Positions 17,684-26,431 of a stretch of DNA of 64,000 bases are shown here, one piece after another. A program made the translations under genes and the position numbers. The DNA is from JAAXPZ01 sp965215705 (GTDB lineage Bacteria > Campylobacterota > Campylobacteria > Campylobacterales > Sulfurovaceae), in contig CBDCEE010000008.1 of assembly GCA_965215705.1 (NCBI GenBank), positions 124,001 through 188,000 on the forward strand, read 5' to 3'. Position 1 is the stretch's first letter. Every line of letters begins with the position of its first letter. The notes under the pieces are model-generated. The model searched no databases. It had not been told where the DNA came from and worked only from the letters and a program-made list of their open reading frames with translations.

Positions 17684-18157
17684 TTATTTTTGCCTGTCTC
17701 TTGGCGATCCAATACTATCGCTGATCAAAGAGATGATCACTGTAGTATTTTTCTTTGATAAAAAGAAAGGATGTATTCGTTTTTCGTCTAGACTATTATG
17801 TATATGTAAAACTATTTCATCTTCATTATCACTATCCTTTTTATACTCCCAACTTTCTATATCATCCCAGTTCACATGCCAATTTGAAAATGTTGCTGTC
17901 TGGGTAATGCCTTCTGCCGATATTTCTAGTTTGAACAGATATAATGATCTGATAAGAAACCCTACAAGAAACACTGTAAGTAGTACAACTGGTAAAGTGA
18001 ATATTAGCACTATTGGTTCATCTTCATTATAGACTCCTTCAATAGCAGGACTGAAAAGTCCAAGATATCCAGGAATCCAGAATACTAAAAATATGATCAA
18101 CAACTTCACTTCTAATTTATTCACTGTAAAGATCATGGACTTCATCTTGTGCTCCAT
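17684..18157 (-). CDS. two-helix membrane protein with PH-like domain, unknown
   Basis: 157 residues. Two hydrophobic segments (LEVKLLIIFLVFWIPGYLGLF and IVLIFTLPVVLLTVFLVGFLI) are followed by LEISAEGITQTATFSNWHVNWDDIESWEYKK, whose pattern (strand, turn, W-x-DI) resembles bacterial PH-like or YdbT/YcxB-type domains. A membrane-associated protein of unknown role. It lies head to tail with the Sel1 protein gene, 27 bases downstream of that gene's end. Confidence 0.65.
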   Translation of the reverse strand: MEHKMKSMIFTVNKLEVKLLIIFLVFWIPGYLGLFSPAIEGVYNEDEPIVLIFTLPVVLLTVFLVGFLIRSLYLFKLEISAEGITQTATFSNWHVNWDDIESWEYKKDSDNEDEIVLHIHNSLDEKRIHPFFLSKKNTTVIISLISDSIGSPRDRQK

Positions 18158-18184
18158 ATATTGTATGGCGTGTTGGCACTTATA

Positions 18185-19792
18185 TTAATTGGCCTTATCC
18201 TCTTTTATTTTATTAAGCTCCTTGTATGCCCTGCAGGCATATTGTCCTCCAAGCTTGCATGCTCTTTTGAGATACTTTTTTGCTTTGGCGATATCTTTTT
18301 TGACCACGGCACCTTCTGCATATATATTGCCTAGCTCGTAGCAAGCATAGACCTTTTTTCTTTTGCAACTGATTCCATACAGCTCTATGGCTTTAGGGTA
18401 ATCTTTCTTTACCCCTTGTCCACTAATATAGTACTTTCCGGCCTGCCAGCAGCTTGAAATATTTCCACCTTTGCATGCTTTTTCATAAAGCTCTCTGGCT
18501 TTTATATGGTCTTTGGTAACACCATACCCATGCTTATATTGATTGCCCAGATTTCTACATCCAGATGCATCGCCGTCATCACACACTTTGGAAAAATACA
18601 TATTGGCTTTTTTCTGGTCTTTAGGCACACCATATCCCTTCGAATAGAACACTCCTAAACTACCGCAACCCAAAGTACTGCCTAGCTCACAACTGCGTTT
18701 AAAATACTCTGTTGCTTTGGTATCATTCCGTTTGACACTTAGAGCCAGCCAGTACATGTCGCCCAGTACACCACATCCTCTGGCATTCCCGCCTTCACAA
18801 CTCATTTTGAGCGGTGTCAATGCCTTGAAATAGTCTCTCTCGACCCCTATACCCTTGCGGTAGGCGTAGCCCAGATCACTACAAGCCTGTATATCTCCAT
18901 TTTCACATCCCTCTTTGTATCGCTTGAGTTTCTTAGATTTGGGGTGTAGGTCAGATAGAGAAGGGTATGGGTATTTGACTATCAACTCTTCTGCTTTGGA
19001 AAGTACCTTGTTCCCTGCAAACGATATGGCTCTAATGAGACCTATGCTTTTGCCTTCCTGATAAGCCCTTGCAGCAGGGCTGGCAAGAAACTTCAGGTAT
19101 GTGACCAATACCTTTTCATCTACAGATGCCATATCATAAGACATACTGAGCATAGCAGTCTCCCAAACCTCTTTAGCTATCTCTTTTTGCTCTTTTTTTA
19201 GGTCATTTTCTATCTTGTACCCTTTTACATCCTGAAGTATCAGACTCCTCAAAAAACGCTGAAGCATAGTCTGCTCATTGGTTGCATGTTCTGTGAAATT
19301 CATTGCAAAAAGAAGCATCTGGTAGATCTCCAGTCGTCTGGCATCAGGTTTGGGATCTTTTTTAGTATTGTATATCTCTTCCCAATTCTCTTTGTATTTG
19401 GGTGCCTCTTCTCGGGCTGTCATCGCCTTGGCATCGTCTGTGATATACCATTTCAACAGGGCTCTGGCTTCTGCATCTGAGAGCGTTTGGGCTATCTCGT
19501 CCTTGACGATCGCCAACATTGCATTGTCATCAAACGCCATCGATATTTCTTTTTCAAGTGCTTCTCTATTTTCTTGAGAAAGTGTAGAGAGGAAATCCTT
19601 AATATCTACACGGTTGGCTATAGTATCTGCTACTTGTGGTATCTGTACATTGAGACCAGATAGGTTCATGATTTGAGTAATCATCTCTTCATGGGTTAGG
19701 TTCTGCTCTTTTGGAAGTTCCTGAGCGTAGAGCTCTGCACCAAAGTAACCTCCCAGCACAGCAATAATCGTCATTATTTTTAATAGTTTCAT
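18185..19792 (-). CDS. exported Sel1-repeat protein
   Basis: 535 residues from ATG 19792, selected because AAGGAG lies eight bases upstream and MKLLKIMTIIAVLGGYFGAE starts a signal peptide; a start at 19840 is also in frame but has no site. Residues 30-290 form a helical domain related to DUF2059-like sequences (NREALEKEISMAFDD, ARALLKWYITDDAKAM). From about residue 300 there are about seven Sel1 repeats with the pattern GxxCxxLGxxYxxGxGVxxDxxKAxxxxxxAC, many with a Cys pair, as in Helicobacter Hcp proteins. A periplasmic protein-interaction role is likely. Confidence 0.85.
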   Translation of the reverse strand: MKLLKIMTIIAVLGGYFGAELYAQELPKEQNLTHEEMITQIMNLSGLNVQIPQVADTIANRVDIKDFLSTLSQENREALEKEISMAFDDNAMLAIVKDEIAQTLSDAEARALLKWYITDDAKAMTAREEAPKYKENWEEIYNTKKDPKPDARRLEIYQMLLFAMNFTEHATNEQTMLQRFLRSLILQDVKGYKIENDLKKEQKEIAKEVWETAMLSMSYDMASVDEKVLVTYLKFLASPAARAYQEGKSIGLIRAISFAGNKVLSKAEELIVKYPYPSLSDLHPKSKKLKRYKEGCENGDIQACSDLGYAYRKGIGVERDYFKALTPLKMSCEGGNARGCGVLGDMYWLALSVKRNDTKATEYFKRSCELGSTLGCGSLGVFYSKGYGVPKDQKKANMYFSKVCDDGDASGCRNLGNQYKHGYGVTKDHIKARELYEKACKGGNISSCWQAGKYYISGQGVKKDYPKAIELYGISCKRKKVYACYELGNIYAEGAVVKKDIAKAKKYLKRACKLGGQYACRAYKELNKIKEDKAN

Positions 19793-19883
19793 AATAACAC
19801 TCCTTTTCCCAAGCTTACTCCTTTGAGGTTTAAAATACAATAAATATGTATTGTACCCATAGAGATTAGCATCCCAATAGACT

Positions 19884-19906
19884 AGGTAATAGACTTATGT
19901 TATACT
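19884..19906 (+). promoter_or_regulatory. shared promoter block, copy 2
   Basis: AGGTAATAGACTTATGT then TATACT (19901-19906), nearly identical to 13587 and 21154. Similarity to copy 3 extends about 50 bases further upstream. It drives paralogue B, whose leader again contains AAAAAGGAGGATGAG. Confidence 0.5.
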
Positions 19907-19934
19907 ATTGAATAGACCGAAAAAGGAGGATGAG

Positions 19935-20777
19935 ATGATCACCTTATACAAAGTTTTGAAAGCTAGTCTGCTGTCTTTTGTGCTATTGTCTACTTTTGGC
20001 ACTGCTGGCAGCAGTGCCACCACCAATCCCCAAACCCCTACTGCTACAGGTACTCATGATAGTAACGATACAAACCAGACCCTTGGCCTTTCGCCAGCTC
20101 CAGACAAGGATGCCATCATAGACCTGGGAAACATTGACACCAATAACTGTGTTGATATCACACACTTTCATAGGTACCCCAATTACACACATGAGTTGAC
20201 CATGCATAGTATGCCAGGGAGATCATGGGTCATCAGGTATACAAACTGGTCACAAGAGTACAATAGTACCAACCAACACCAAAGATACCACATGAACTCC
20301 ACCGAATTTTCAAATGGAAAGTCTATCCATGTGGGAGATATGGATATAGATGTTACCGAGACATTCGTACTCAATACGCGTAACGCCGTACCTCTACGAG
20401 AAATTACCAAGAGAGTTGCTATCCCCATGAATAATACGTATGATGGAATTAGTATAGGTACAGGACCTGGTGTCAGTACCTATGCTCCCTATGAGCTTTT
20501 CCCCGTCAAAGACTGCCAGGGAGCCTCACTCAGCGAAACATACTACACCAATGAGGGTGGCGCACGCGGCTCCAAGCAGGTCGCTCGATTGGATGTGGTG
20601 AAGATAGGGGAAAAGAAGTGTGTGAAAGCAGGCTGCTTCGATACGGTACACCTGCATTTTATTAGTACCTCTCCCGTCGACCTAGAGGGAGACAGGTGGA
20701 TGGATATCAAAACTGGGGTAATGGTATACAGTGACAGCGGATCACAAAGGACAGAGCTGATCTCTATAGATAGATAA
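19935..20777 (+). CDS. exported protein of unknown function, paralogue B
   Basis: 280 residues from ATG 19935; an in-frame TTG at 19908 lies on the far side of the AAAAGGAGG site and is rejected. A signal peptide ending near TAGSSA, a Thr/Asn-rich linker (GTHDSNDTNQT), then NNCVDITHFHRYPNY and a C-terminal DRWMDIKTGVMVYSDSG correspond block by block to paralogue A at 13638. Cysteines in VKDCQGAS and KKCVKAGCFDT are partly shared. No known family. Unlike paralogue A it has no coupled downstream genes. Confidence 0.8.
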   Translation: MITLYKVLKASLLSFVLLSTFGTAGSSATTNPQTPTATGTHDSNDTNQTLGLSPAPDKDAIIDLGNIDTNNCVDITHFHRYPNYTHELTMHSMPGRSWVIRYTNWSQEYNSTNQHQRYHMNSTEFSNGKSIHVGDMDIDVTETFVLNTRNAVPLREITKRVAIPMNNTYDGISIGTGPGVSTYAPYELFPVKDCQGASLSETYYTNEGGARGSKQVARLDVVKIGEKKCVKAGCFDTVHLHFISTSPVDLEGDRWMDIKTGVMVYSDSGSQRTELISIDR

Positions 20778-20876
20778 AAGAGAAGTGCCTTATTTTACTT
20801 ATTGCAGTAACGTATTTGTATGCAATGTCATTCCAGGATATTTTGCAAACACTGGCAATATTGATTTGTTTCTGTT

Positions 20877-21063
20877 TTAGCTCCAGTAGGTCTTAAAAGT
20901 AACTCTGTTGGTTTTATGGTCTATCACTACTTCTGTATCATCTCTCAGCTCGTTTAAGCAGACTTTTGTTGTCTCTCTCGTTGCTAGACATTACCATCAT
21001 ACCTATAGCGACAAAGAGCACTAAGCTTACAAATACCATTGGGAGATATTTATTTTTCATCAT
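20877..21063 (-). pseudogene. probable frameshifted small membrane protein
   Basis: From ATG 21063 the frame encodes 41 residues (MMKNKYLPMVFVSLVLFVAI... to LLKRAER, stop at 20938-20940), a basic start and one transmembrane helix. Shifting one base at CTTAAAC opens a second frame that continues NELRDDTEVVIDHKTNRV and stops at 20877. The joined product of about 62 residues looks more natural than either half. A single-base indel is suggested; the 41-residue form alone remains possible. Confidence 0.35.
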
Positions 21064-21153
21064 CGACCTGATCCTTTCCTCCATTCTACTCCCCTGTTAT
21101 TTAAAATCCAATAAACCCGTATCATGCCATAGAGATCACCCTAACTAATAGCC

Positions 21154-21176
21154 AGGTAATAGACTTATGCTATACT
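21154..21176 (+). promoter_or_regulatory. shared promoter block, copy 3 (orphan)
   Basis: AGGTAATAGACTTATGC then TATACT (21171-21176). About 50 bases downstream the left end of the IS21 element begins, and no GGAGG leader or paralogue coding sequence follows. It appears to be the promoter of a third paralogue lost during IS-associated deletion. Confidence 0.45.
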
Positions 21177-21310
21177 CTATCTAGTGCTCCAGAAGCTCTA
21201 CACTGTTGATCATCTGCTTTTGCTGCTGTCAACCGCGGAGTTAAAATAGGCAGTTTTTCGTAAGTTTTTTTTAACGAAATGTAACCGTAAGCAACATCAA
21301 TATTTTAGTC

Positions 21311-22108
21311 CTACTTTTTACTCTTTTTTGGTTCAAATTCATAAAGATCTGATCCATTCATTTCTTCCTCCTTTTTCTCTTTTAATCTGTAAGAATCTCC
21401 AAGTATATTTATCACATGAGAATGGTGCAATAATCTATCTAAAATAGCTGTAGTAACTACCTTGTCATTTGCAAAGATACTACTCCATTGTGAGAAGACT
21501 AAATTAGAGGTAACAATGGTTGAGCCACGTTCATATCTGCGAGAGATAACTTGAAAGAAATGATGTGCGTCTTCTTTGCTCATAGGAAAGTAACCTATCT
21601 CATCAATGACAAGTAATGCAGGAGACATCACAGCCTGTCGTAAAAAAGCATCATAACGCTTCTCTTTCTTTGCTTGACTCATTTGAAGTATGAGATCAGA
21701 AGCTGTAATAAAGCGTGCTTTGACACGTTTCTGTACAGCTTGATATGCTAGTGCAATAGCAAGATGCGTTTTACCCACACCAGACTGACCCAGTAGAATG
21801 ATGTTCTCTTTTCTTCTGACAAACTCCATAGTCGATAATTCTTCTATCTGTCTTCTGTTTACGCCTACTGTAAAATCAAAGTCAAATTGTTCTAATGTTT
21901 TAATTGTGGGAAACCCAGCCATCTTGGTAAGTGTTGCTCTAGAGCGTTCGGCTTTAGAGTCAGATTCACTTTTAAGTACCTCATACAGATATTCACTATA
22001 TTTCCAGCTCTCTTTGGCTGCACGGTTACTCAGCTCATGATGTGTTTTACAAAGAGAATTAAGTTTAAGTTCTTTACACAAAGCTTCTATCTGCTCATTT
22101 ATTGCCAT
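21311..22108 (-). CDS. istB: IS21 helper ATPase IstB
   Basis: 265 residues. An AAA+ ATPase related to DnaC: Walker A GQSGVGKTHLAIAL near residue 105, Walker B LLVIDEIGYFP near 170, and the sensor region TIVTSNLVFSQW. IstB binds target DNA and activates the IstA transposase. The ATG overlaps the istA 3' end by ten bases, the normal IS21 arrangement. The C-terminus is Lys-rich (EPKKSKK). Length is normal and the gene looks intact. Confidence 0.93.
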   Translation of the reverse strand: MAINEQIEALCKELKLNSLCKTHHELSNRAAKESWKYSEYLYEVLKSESDSKAERSRATLTKMAGFPTIKTLEQFDFDFTVGVNRRQIEELSTMEFVRRKENIILLGQSGVGKTHLAIALAYQAVQKRVKARFITASDLILQMSQAKKEKRYDAFLRQAVMSPALLVIDEIGYFPMSKEDAHHFFQVISRRYERGSTIVTSNLVFSQWSSIFANDKVVTTAILDRLLHHSHVINILGDSYRLKEKKEEEMNGSDLYEFEPKKSKK

Positions 22109-23205
22109 GATGCCCCTCCTGTAATAAGACTATACGTTAGTAAATATGCGATGGCAGCAGGAATGAACTCGTCATAACTTTGTAAATCACGTTGAGGGAT
22201 ATGTATACGGGGTTTAGGTTTGACTATAGGCTCTTGTGTTATACTTTTAGACGTTGCTTTTAATGGGTGGATACCGTTATATGGCTTCGGCACAGGCAGC
22301 AGCTGTAACTGCTCCTGTGCAAGTAAATCAAATGGTTTTTGTAGTAAAGTCTGATGTATTCTCGCATTGGCAGTATAGTCTAACCAATCCATCACTTCAG
22401 CGTTTGCGTTCTCTTTATTCATCGTGTATCCCATCATGGACAATCGTACTTTAAAAGTGTTATGAAAGCTGTATCTCAGATAATGGTTAAATCGTTCTAC
22501 TTTACCTTTGGTTTGTGGTCTGTAGGGTTTACACACTTTAAGTTCCATACCGCAGTGTTTGGCAAAGTCACGGAATTGTTCATTGAATTTGTGTTTGCCT
22601 CTGCCATAGACATTACGTTTGAGAATAACAGTCTTCATATTGTCATAGAGACCTTCTTGTGGAACACCACCAAAGTAGGAGAAGGCATTCATATGACAAT
22701 TGATGAGCGTATCTACTTTCTCATCTGTAACATACTCCACATACGATGCTCTTGAGTATCCCATCGTAGCCACAAAGGCAGATAGCCCATCTTTAGGAAA
22801 CTCTATCCAATCGACTTGCATCTGCTTACCTTTGGCTGTTTCAAAGTTTACTAAAGGCTCTTCATCTTCAACTTTACGTCTAAGTTCATGCCTTTGCATA
22901 TTCTCTTGCATCCAACGAAGGGAACCACTATACCCCATCTTTTGGATTTCTTTATAGATAGAGCTTGAGGGAATATGTACATCTAACTTATGTGCCTCCT
23001 CTAGCATTCTTGCAATATGAGGAAGATACGCATCTACTGTGGTACTGGTAGCTTCTCTTTTTATGGCAGGAATGTGACCTTCTGGTAATTTGGCGTACTT
23101 TGAAACAGTATCTCGACTCAGCCCAAGTTTACGTGCAATAGCACTCTTACTTAAGCCCTCTTTTATCATCTTGTGGATCATTTTTACTTCACCTTTTTTA
23201 AGCAT
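22099..23205 (-). CDS. istA: IS21 transposase IstA
   Basis: 368 residues from ATG 23205, chosen for the GAAGGAG site four bases upstream; an in-frame start at 23226 precedes that site. The N-terminal helix-turn-helix is IHKMIKEGLSKSAIARKLGL. The DDE catalytic core is visible: first Asp in QMQVDWIEF, second in GLYDNMKTVIL, and Glu in GKVERFNHYLRYSF. IstA binds the inverted repeats and performs strand transfer. It is somewhat shorter than the largest IS21 IstA proteins but appears complete. Confidence 0.92.
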   Translation of the reverse strand: MLKKGEVKMIHKMIKEGLSKSAIARKLGLSRDTVSKYAKLPEGHIPAIKREATSTTVDAYLPHIARMLEEAHKLDVHIPSSSIYKEIQKMGYSGSLRWMQENMQRHELRRKVEDEEPLVNFETAKGKQMQVDWIEFPKDGLSAFVATMGYSRASYVEYVTDEKVDTLINCHMNAFSYFGGVPQEGLYDNMKTVILKRNVYGRGKHKFNEQFRDFAKHCGMELKVCKPYRPQTKGKVERFNHYLRYSFHNTFKVRLSMMGYTMNKENANAEVMDWLDYTANARIHQTLLQKPFDLLAQEQLQLLPVPKPYNGIHPLKATSKSITQEPIVKPKPRIHIPQRDLQSYDEFIPAAIAYLLTYSLITGGASWQ

Positions 23206-23486
23206 AAATCTCCTTCTAAAATACATTAGAAAAAGACTCTAACAGATTTACTCTGTTCCTTTGGCTTTTTGGTTGTAAAAACTACTCTTTTAGCAGTCTT
23301 TTATACTGCCTATTTTAGCACCGCGGGTGACATCATTTTTACTTCACCTTTTTTAAGCATAAATCTCCTTCTAAAATACATTAGAAAAAGACTCTAACAG
23401 ATTTACTCTGTTCCTTTGGCTTTTTGGTTGTAAAAACTACTCTTTTAGCAGTCTTTTATACTGCCTATTTTAGCACCGCGGGTGAC
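23177..23486. repeat. 155-base perfect tandem duplication of the IS21 right end
   Basis: Positions 23177-23331 are repeated directly at 23332-23486. The unit contains the first istA codons, its ribosome-binding site and upstream region, and the IS21 terminal inverted repeat ending CCGCGGGTGAC. Reading both copies I found no differences, so the duplication is recent. Confidence 0.85.
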
Positions 23487-23487
23487 A

Positions 23488-23978
23488 ACCATCATTGGCA
23501 AAGGCAGACAAGGAGCAATCGTTACTATAGTAGAGCGAAAGTCCATGTATGTAAAACTCTCACTGCCTGTAAGAAAGAAAGCCCTTATCGTAGCCAATGA
23601 GATGATACGACTACTGGGAAGATACAAGAAACATGTGCACACCATTACCACAGATAACGGTTTGGAGTTCGCCAAACATCAAACCATTGCAAAAAAACTT
23701 AAATGTGATTACTATTTCTGTCATCCTTATAGCTCTTGGGAGAGAGGACTCAATGAGAATATCAATGGACTCATCCGTCAATATATCCCAAAAGGCAGTA
23801 GCTTTGAACATCTCACGGCTAAAGATATTAAAAGGATTGAGAACAGACTTAACCATAGACCTAGAAAATCTCTAGGATGGAGAACACCTTATGAGGTATT
23901 TCATGAAAATTTAAAGGCTTCATAGGAAAATTTGGATAGAATTTTTTAGAGGTGAAATTGCACTTTGGATTTAAATTC
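23488..23978 (+). pseudogene. IS30-family transposase remnant (3' half)
   Basis: The frame from CATCATTGGCAAAGGCAGAC to TAG 23925 encodes the C-terminal 145 residues of the same transposase that is intact at 58984-59949, identical as far as I compared. It keeps the second Asp (ITTDNGLEF) and the Glu (RGLNENINGLIRQY) of the catalytic triad but lacks the helix-turn-helix and first Asp. The IS30 right inverted repeat ending GATTTAAATTC (23978) is retained. The left half is absent from the other side of the IS21, so this is not a simple insertion but insertion plus deletion. Confidence 0.85.
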
Positions 23979-24061
23979 AGGCTTTTCTTCACATAATATT
24001 CTTCAGTTAAAATGCAATTTTTTCTATAGCCGTTAGGCTTTCTTTTTTTAAAAATCATCTA

Positions 24062-26431
24062 TCACAACTCTACAACCCTCTCAAACATCTCCTTAATCTC
24101 ACTCTCATGAGAAATAAGAAATATCTGCCGATACTGCTCTTTGATGGTGTGAAACGCTTCCATTATCTCGTAACGGCGTTCTTCGTCTTGCGAACCGAAG
24201 ACCTCATCAAACGCTAAGAAACCTACTCCACCACTACCACTAAGCTCACTCAGAGTCTTAGAGATAGCGATGCGTAGCACAAGGTTAGCGAGGTCTATCT
24301 CTCCACCAGAAAAACGCTCTATGGGGTAGCGTACACCATCATCGTAGATGAAGAAGTCAAACTCGTTACTTACTTCGATGTGCTGGTACTTACCTCTAGT
24401 AATGGCAGCGTACATCTGACTAGCTAATTGGGTGATGTGTGGGGCTATCTGTGAGTTGATGCGGTTTTTAAACTCACCCATGAAGGCTTTGAGCTTCTCG
24501 TAGTCATTCTTATCATCAAGCTTTGTTTGAAGCTGTTTTTTCTGTGTTTCATTTCTATCAAGTTTACTTTTGAGAGTTTTTATCTCACCCTCTACCGTAG
24601 TGAGTGCCACTTTAGCATCTGACAATTTTGTTTGTATGGTCGTCTTAGCAGTCAATGCCTCAGCATAAAGCTTCTCTTGTTTCTCATGCTCTTTAGCATC
24701 ATAACTATGCTCTGCTATGGCTTTTTCTTGCTTTTTGATGTTCTCTTGGCTCTGTGTTATGCTAGCCTCAATGCCTTTAAGTTCACTCTCTAGCGTAGGA
24801 ATCTGTGCTATGAGCGTTTCAAGCCCTAGCAACTCTTTATACTTAGGCTCTAACTTCTCTTTCTCGCTCAGTGCCTCATGGTGAGCCTTTTCATCATACT
24901 TCACATCTTTGAGTGCTTCTAGGGCTTGTTTGTTTTTCATTCCTGTTGCAGTAATAGTCTTAAAGTCATTTTCTTTCTCTGTAAGTGTCTTCTCATCTGC
25001 TTCTAGTACACGTAAATCTCCACTAAGCTTTTGTAACAGTTGTTCTAGCTTACTTTTACTCTCTTGCTCTTTGTTCTTTAGCTCTACTATCTTTGTAAGC
25101 TCTGTTTCTCTCTTGACTATCTCATCATTATGCAATTTAACAATAGTCGCTTTGAGTGATGCAATGACATTATCATACTCATCGAGTAGTGGACGCGTAC
25201 AGGTAGGACAGTCTGAGCCTTTGCCTATGGCTTCTATGTTGGCTACTTGCTTGTTGGTGTGTTCTATCTGCCCATTGTATTTGGCTATCTCTTGTTTGAG
25301 TCTACTCTCACTACCCTCTAACTCTTTGAATGTCGCTGTAGATGTCTGAAGCAGTTTACTTTGCTCTGTTTGCTCTTTAAGAAGTTGTGGTTTTACTTCG
25401 AGCTTTTTTTTGAGATCTTGTATCTCTTTTTCATCTTGTTTGTACTGAGCACGTAACACGACTTGCTCTTTCTCTAAGCCCTCTTTTTTCAAAAACAGTT
25501 CTTTTTGCTTTTGTAAATCGCCTATAGTCACTTCAAGCTTCTTGTACTCTGCTATGAGAGGTTTCTCTTTTTTATACTGCGTGGCTTTAAGCTGTAAGGC
25601 TTGGAGTTTCTCTTTTCCTTTGGCTAAGTTAGCCTTTTGATTTTCCAGTCCTTTTTGAAGTAAGTCAAGGTCAGAGCCAAGCTTGACAAATGCATCTTTG
25701 AGTACTTGCAAGGCTTTGACTGCTTTATCTAAGTTCTCCACCTCTTTACTCTTGGCATTAAATTCTTTGACTATCTTCTCTACCTCTTTTTTTAGAGCCT
25801 CTGCCTCTTTACTCTTATCCTCTTTCTCTTCTTCTAATGTTTTTACTTCTGTATCTGAGAGCAGTATCTCAGCAAAGCTTCTTATGTCACGGTTAAGGTC
25901 TGTGAGTCTAGAGCGTATCTCTTGTTCTATCTTGTCTATCTTCTCTAAGCCTAGTAACTTACGGATGATTTTCTTTCGCTCTTCATTTTTAAGCCCACTG
26001 AGTGCAGTCAGCTCCTTCTGAGAGGCGAAGACAGTATGCATGAAAGCTTCTTTGTTCATGCCTATGAGCTTGATTACTTCGGAGGTAACCCCCTTAGCAC
26101 TCTCAGCGACCAATGCATCATCAGCATCGTAGAGATAAGCTTTAGCAGTGAGACTCTTGCCTCGTAGTTCTCGTACTACCTTATAACTCTTGGCATCTAT
26201 CTCAAATACCAGTGTGACTGCTACAGGGTCTTTCTCTCCTGCTTTCGCATAACGGATGGTCTCTTTCTCTCCGCGTGTATCCCCATAGAGGGCAAAACTA
26301 ATGGCATCAAAGATGGTCGATTTACCCGAACCATTACGACCGATGATACCTGTCAATCCCTCAGCAAACTCTAGTGTATGATCACGGTACTTCTTGTAGT
26401 TTTCCATGTGGAGGTTAATGAGTATCATCAT
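24062..26431 (-). CDS. sbcC: exonuclease SbcCD, ATPase subunit SbcC (Rad50-like)
   Basis: 789 residues from ATG 26431, which overlaps the sbcD 3' end. Walker A GIIGRNGSGKSTIFDAISF near residue 37; a long Glu/Lys-rich coiled coil on both sides of a zinc hook CPTC near residue 407; ABC signature FSGGE followed by Walker B FLAFDEVFGSQD near the C-terminus. With SbcD it forms the Mre11-Rad50-type nuclease that cuts hairpins and DNA ends. At under 800 residues it is the short Rad50-type form rather than the roughly 1050-residue E. coli type. Confidence 0.93.
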   Translation of the reverse strand: MMILINLHMENYKKYRDHTLEFAEGLTGIIGRNGSGKSTIFDAISFALYGDTRGEKETIRYAKAGEKDPVAVTLVFEIDAKSYKVVRELRGKSLTAKAYLYDADDALVAESAKGVTSEVIKLIGMNKEAFMHTVFASQKELTALSGLKNEERKKIIRKLLGLEKIDKIEQEIRSRLTDLNRDIRSFAEILLSDTEVKTLEEEKEDKSKEAEALKKEVEKIVKEFNAKSKEVENLDKAVKALQVLKDAFVKLGSDLDLLQKGLENQKANLAKGKEKLQALQLKATQYKKEKPLIAEYKKLEVTIGDLQKQKELFLKKEGLEKEQVVLRAQYKQDEKEIQDLKKKLEVKPQLLKEQTEQSKLLQTSTATFKELEGSESRLKQEIAKYNGQIEHTNKQVANIEAIGKGSDCPTCTRPLLDEYDNVIASLKATIVKLHNDEIVKRETELTKIVELKNKEQESKSKLEQLLQKLSGDLRVLEADEKTLTEKENDFKTITATGMKNKQALEALKDVKYDEKAHHEALSEKEKLEPKYKELLGLETLIAQIPTLESELKGIEASITQSQENIKKQEKAIAEHSYDAKEHEKQEKLYAEALTAKTTIQTKLSDAKVALTTVEGEIKTLKSKLDRNETQKKQLQTKLDDKNDYEKLKAFMGEFKNRINSQIAPHITQLASQMYAAITRGKYQHIEVSNEFDFFIYDDGVRYPIERFSGGEIDLANLVLRIAISKTLSELSGSGGVGFLAFDEVFGSQDEERRYEIMEAFHTIKEQYRQIFLISHESEIKEMFERVVEL

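Larger units (their letters stand above)
21227..23332 (-). mobile_element. IS21-family insertion sequence
   Basis: About 2.1 kb carrying istA and istB on the minus strand. The ends begin TGTC and finish GACA; inside them are imperfect inverted repeats, GTCAACCGCGGAGTTAAAAT at the left and, reverse-complemented, GTCACCCGCGGTGCTAAAAT at the right. The right end is present twice (see the 155-base tandem repeat), so the outer boundary could also be placed at 23487. The flanks differ: paralogue promoter DNA on the left, an IS30 fragment on the right, which indicates a rearrangement after insertion. Confidence 0.88.

Noticed and set aside
23488..23925. Functional short IS30 transposase
   Set aside because: It lacks the helix-turn-helix and the first catalytic Asp and is identical to the C-terminal half of the intact copy, so it is a remnant.
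21154..23978. Composite transposon carrying cargo between IS21 and IS30
   Set aside because: No gene lies between the IS21 right end and the IS30 fragment, and the two elements are different families with no matching outer copy nearby.
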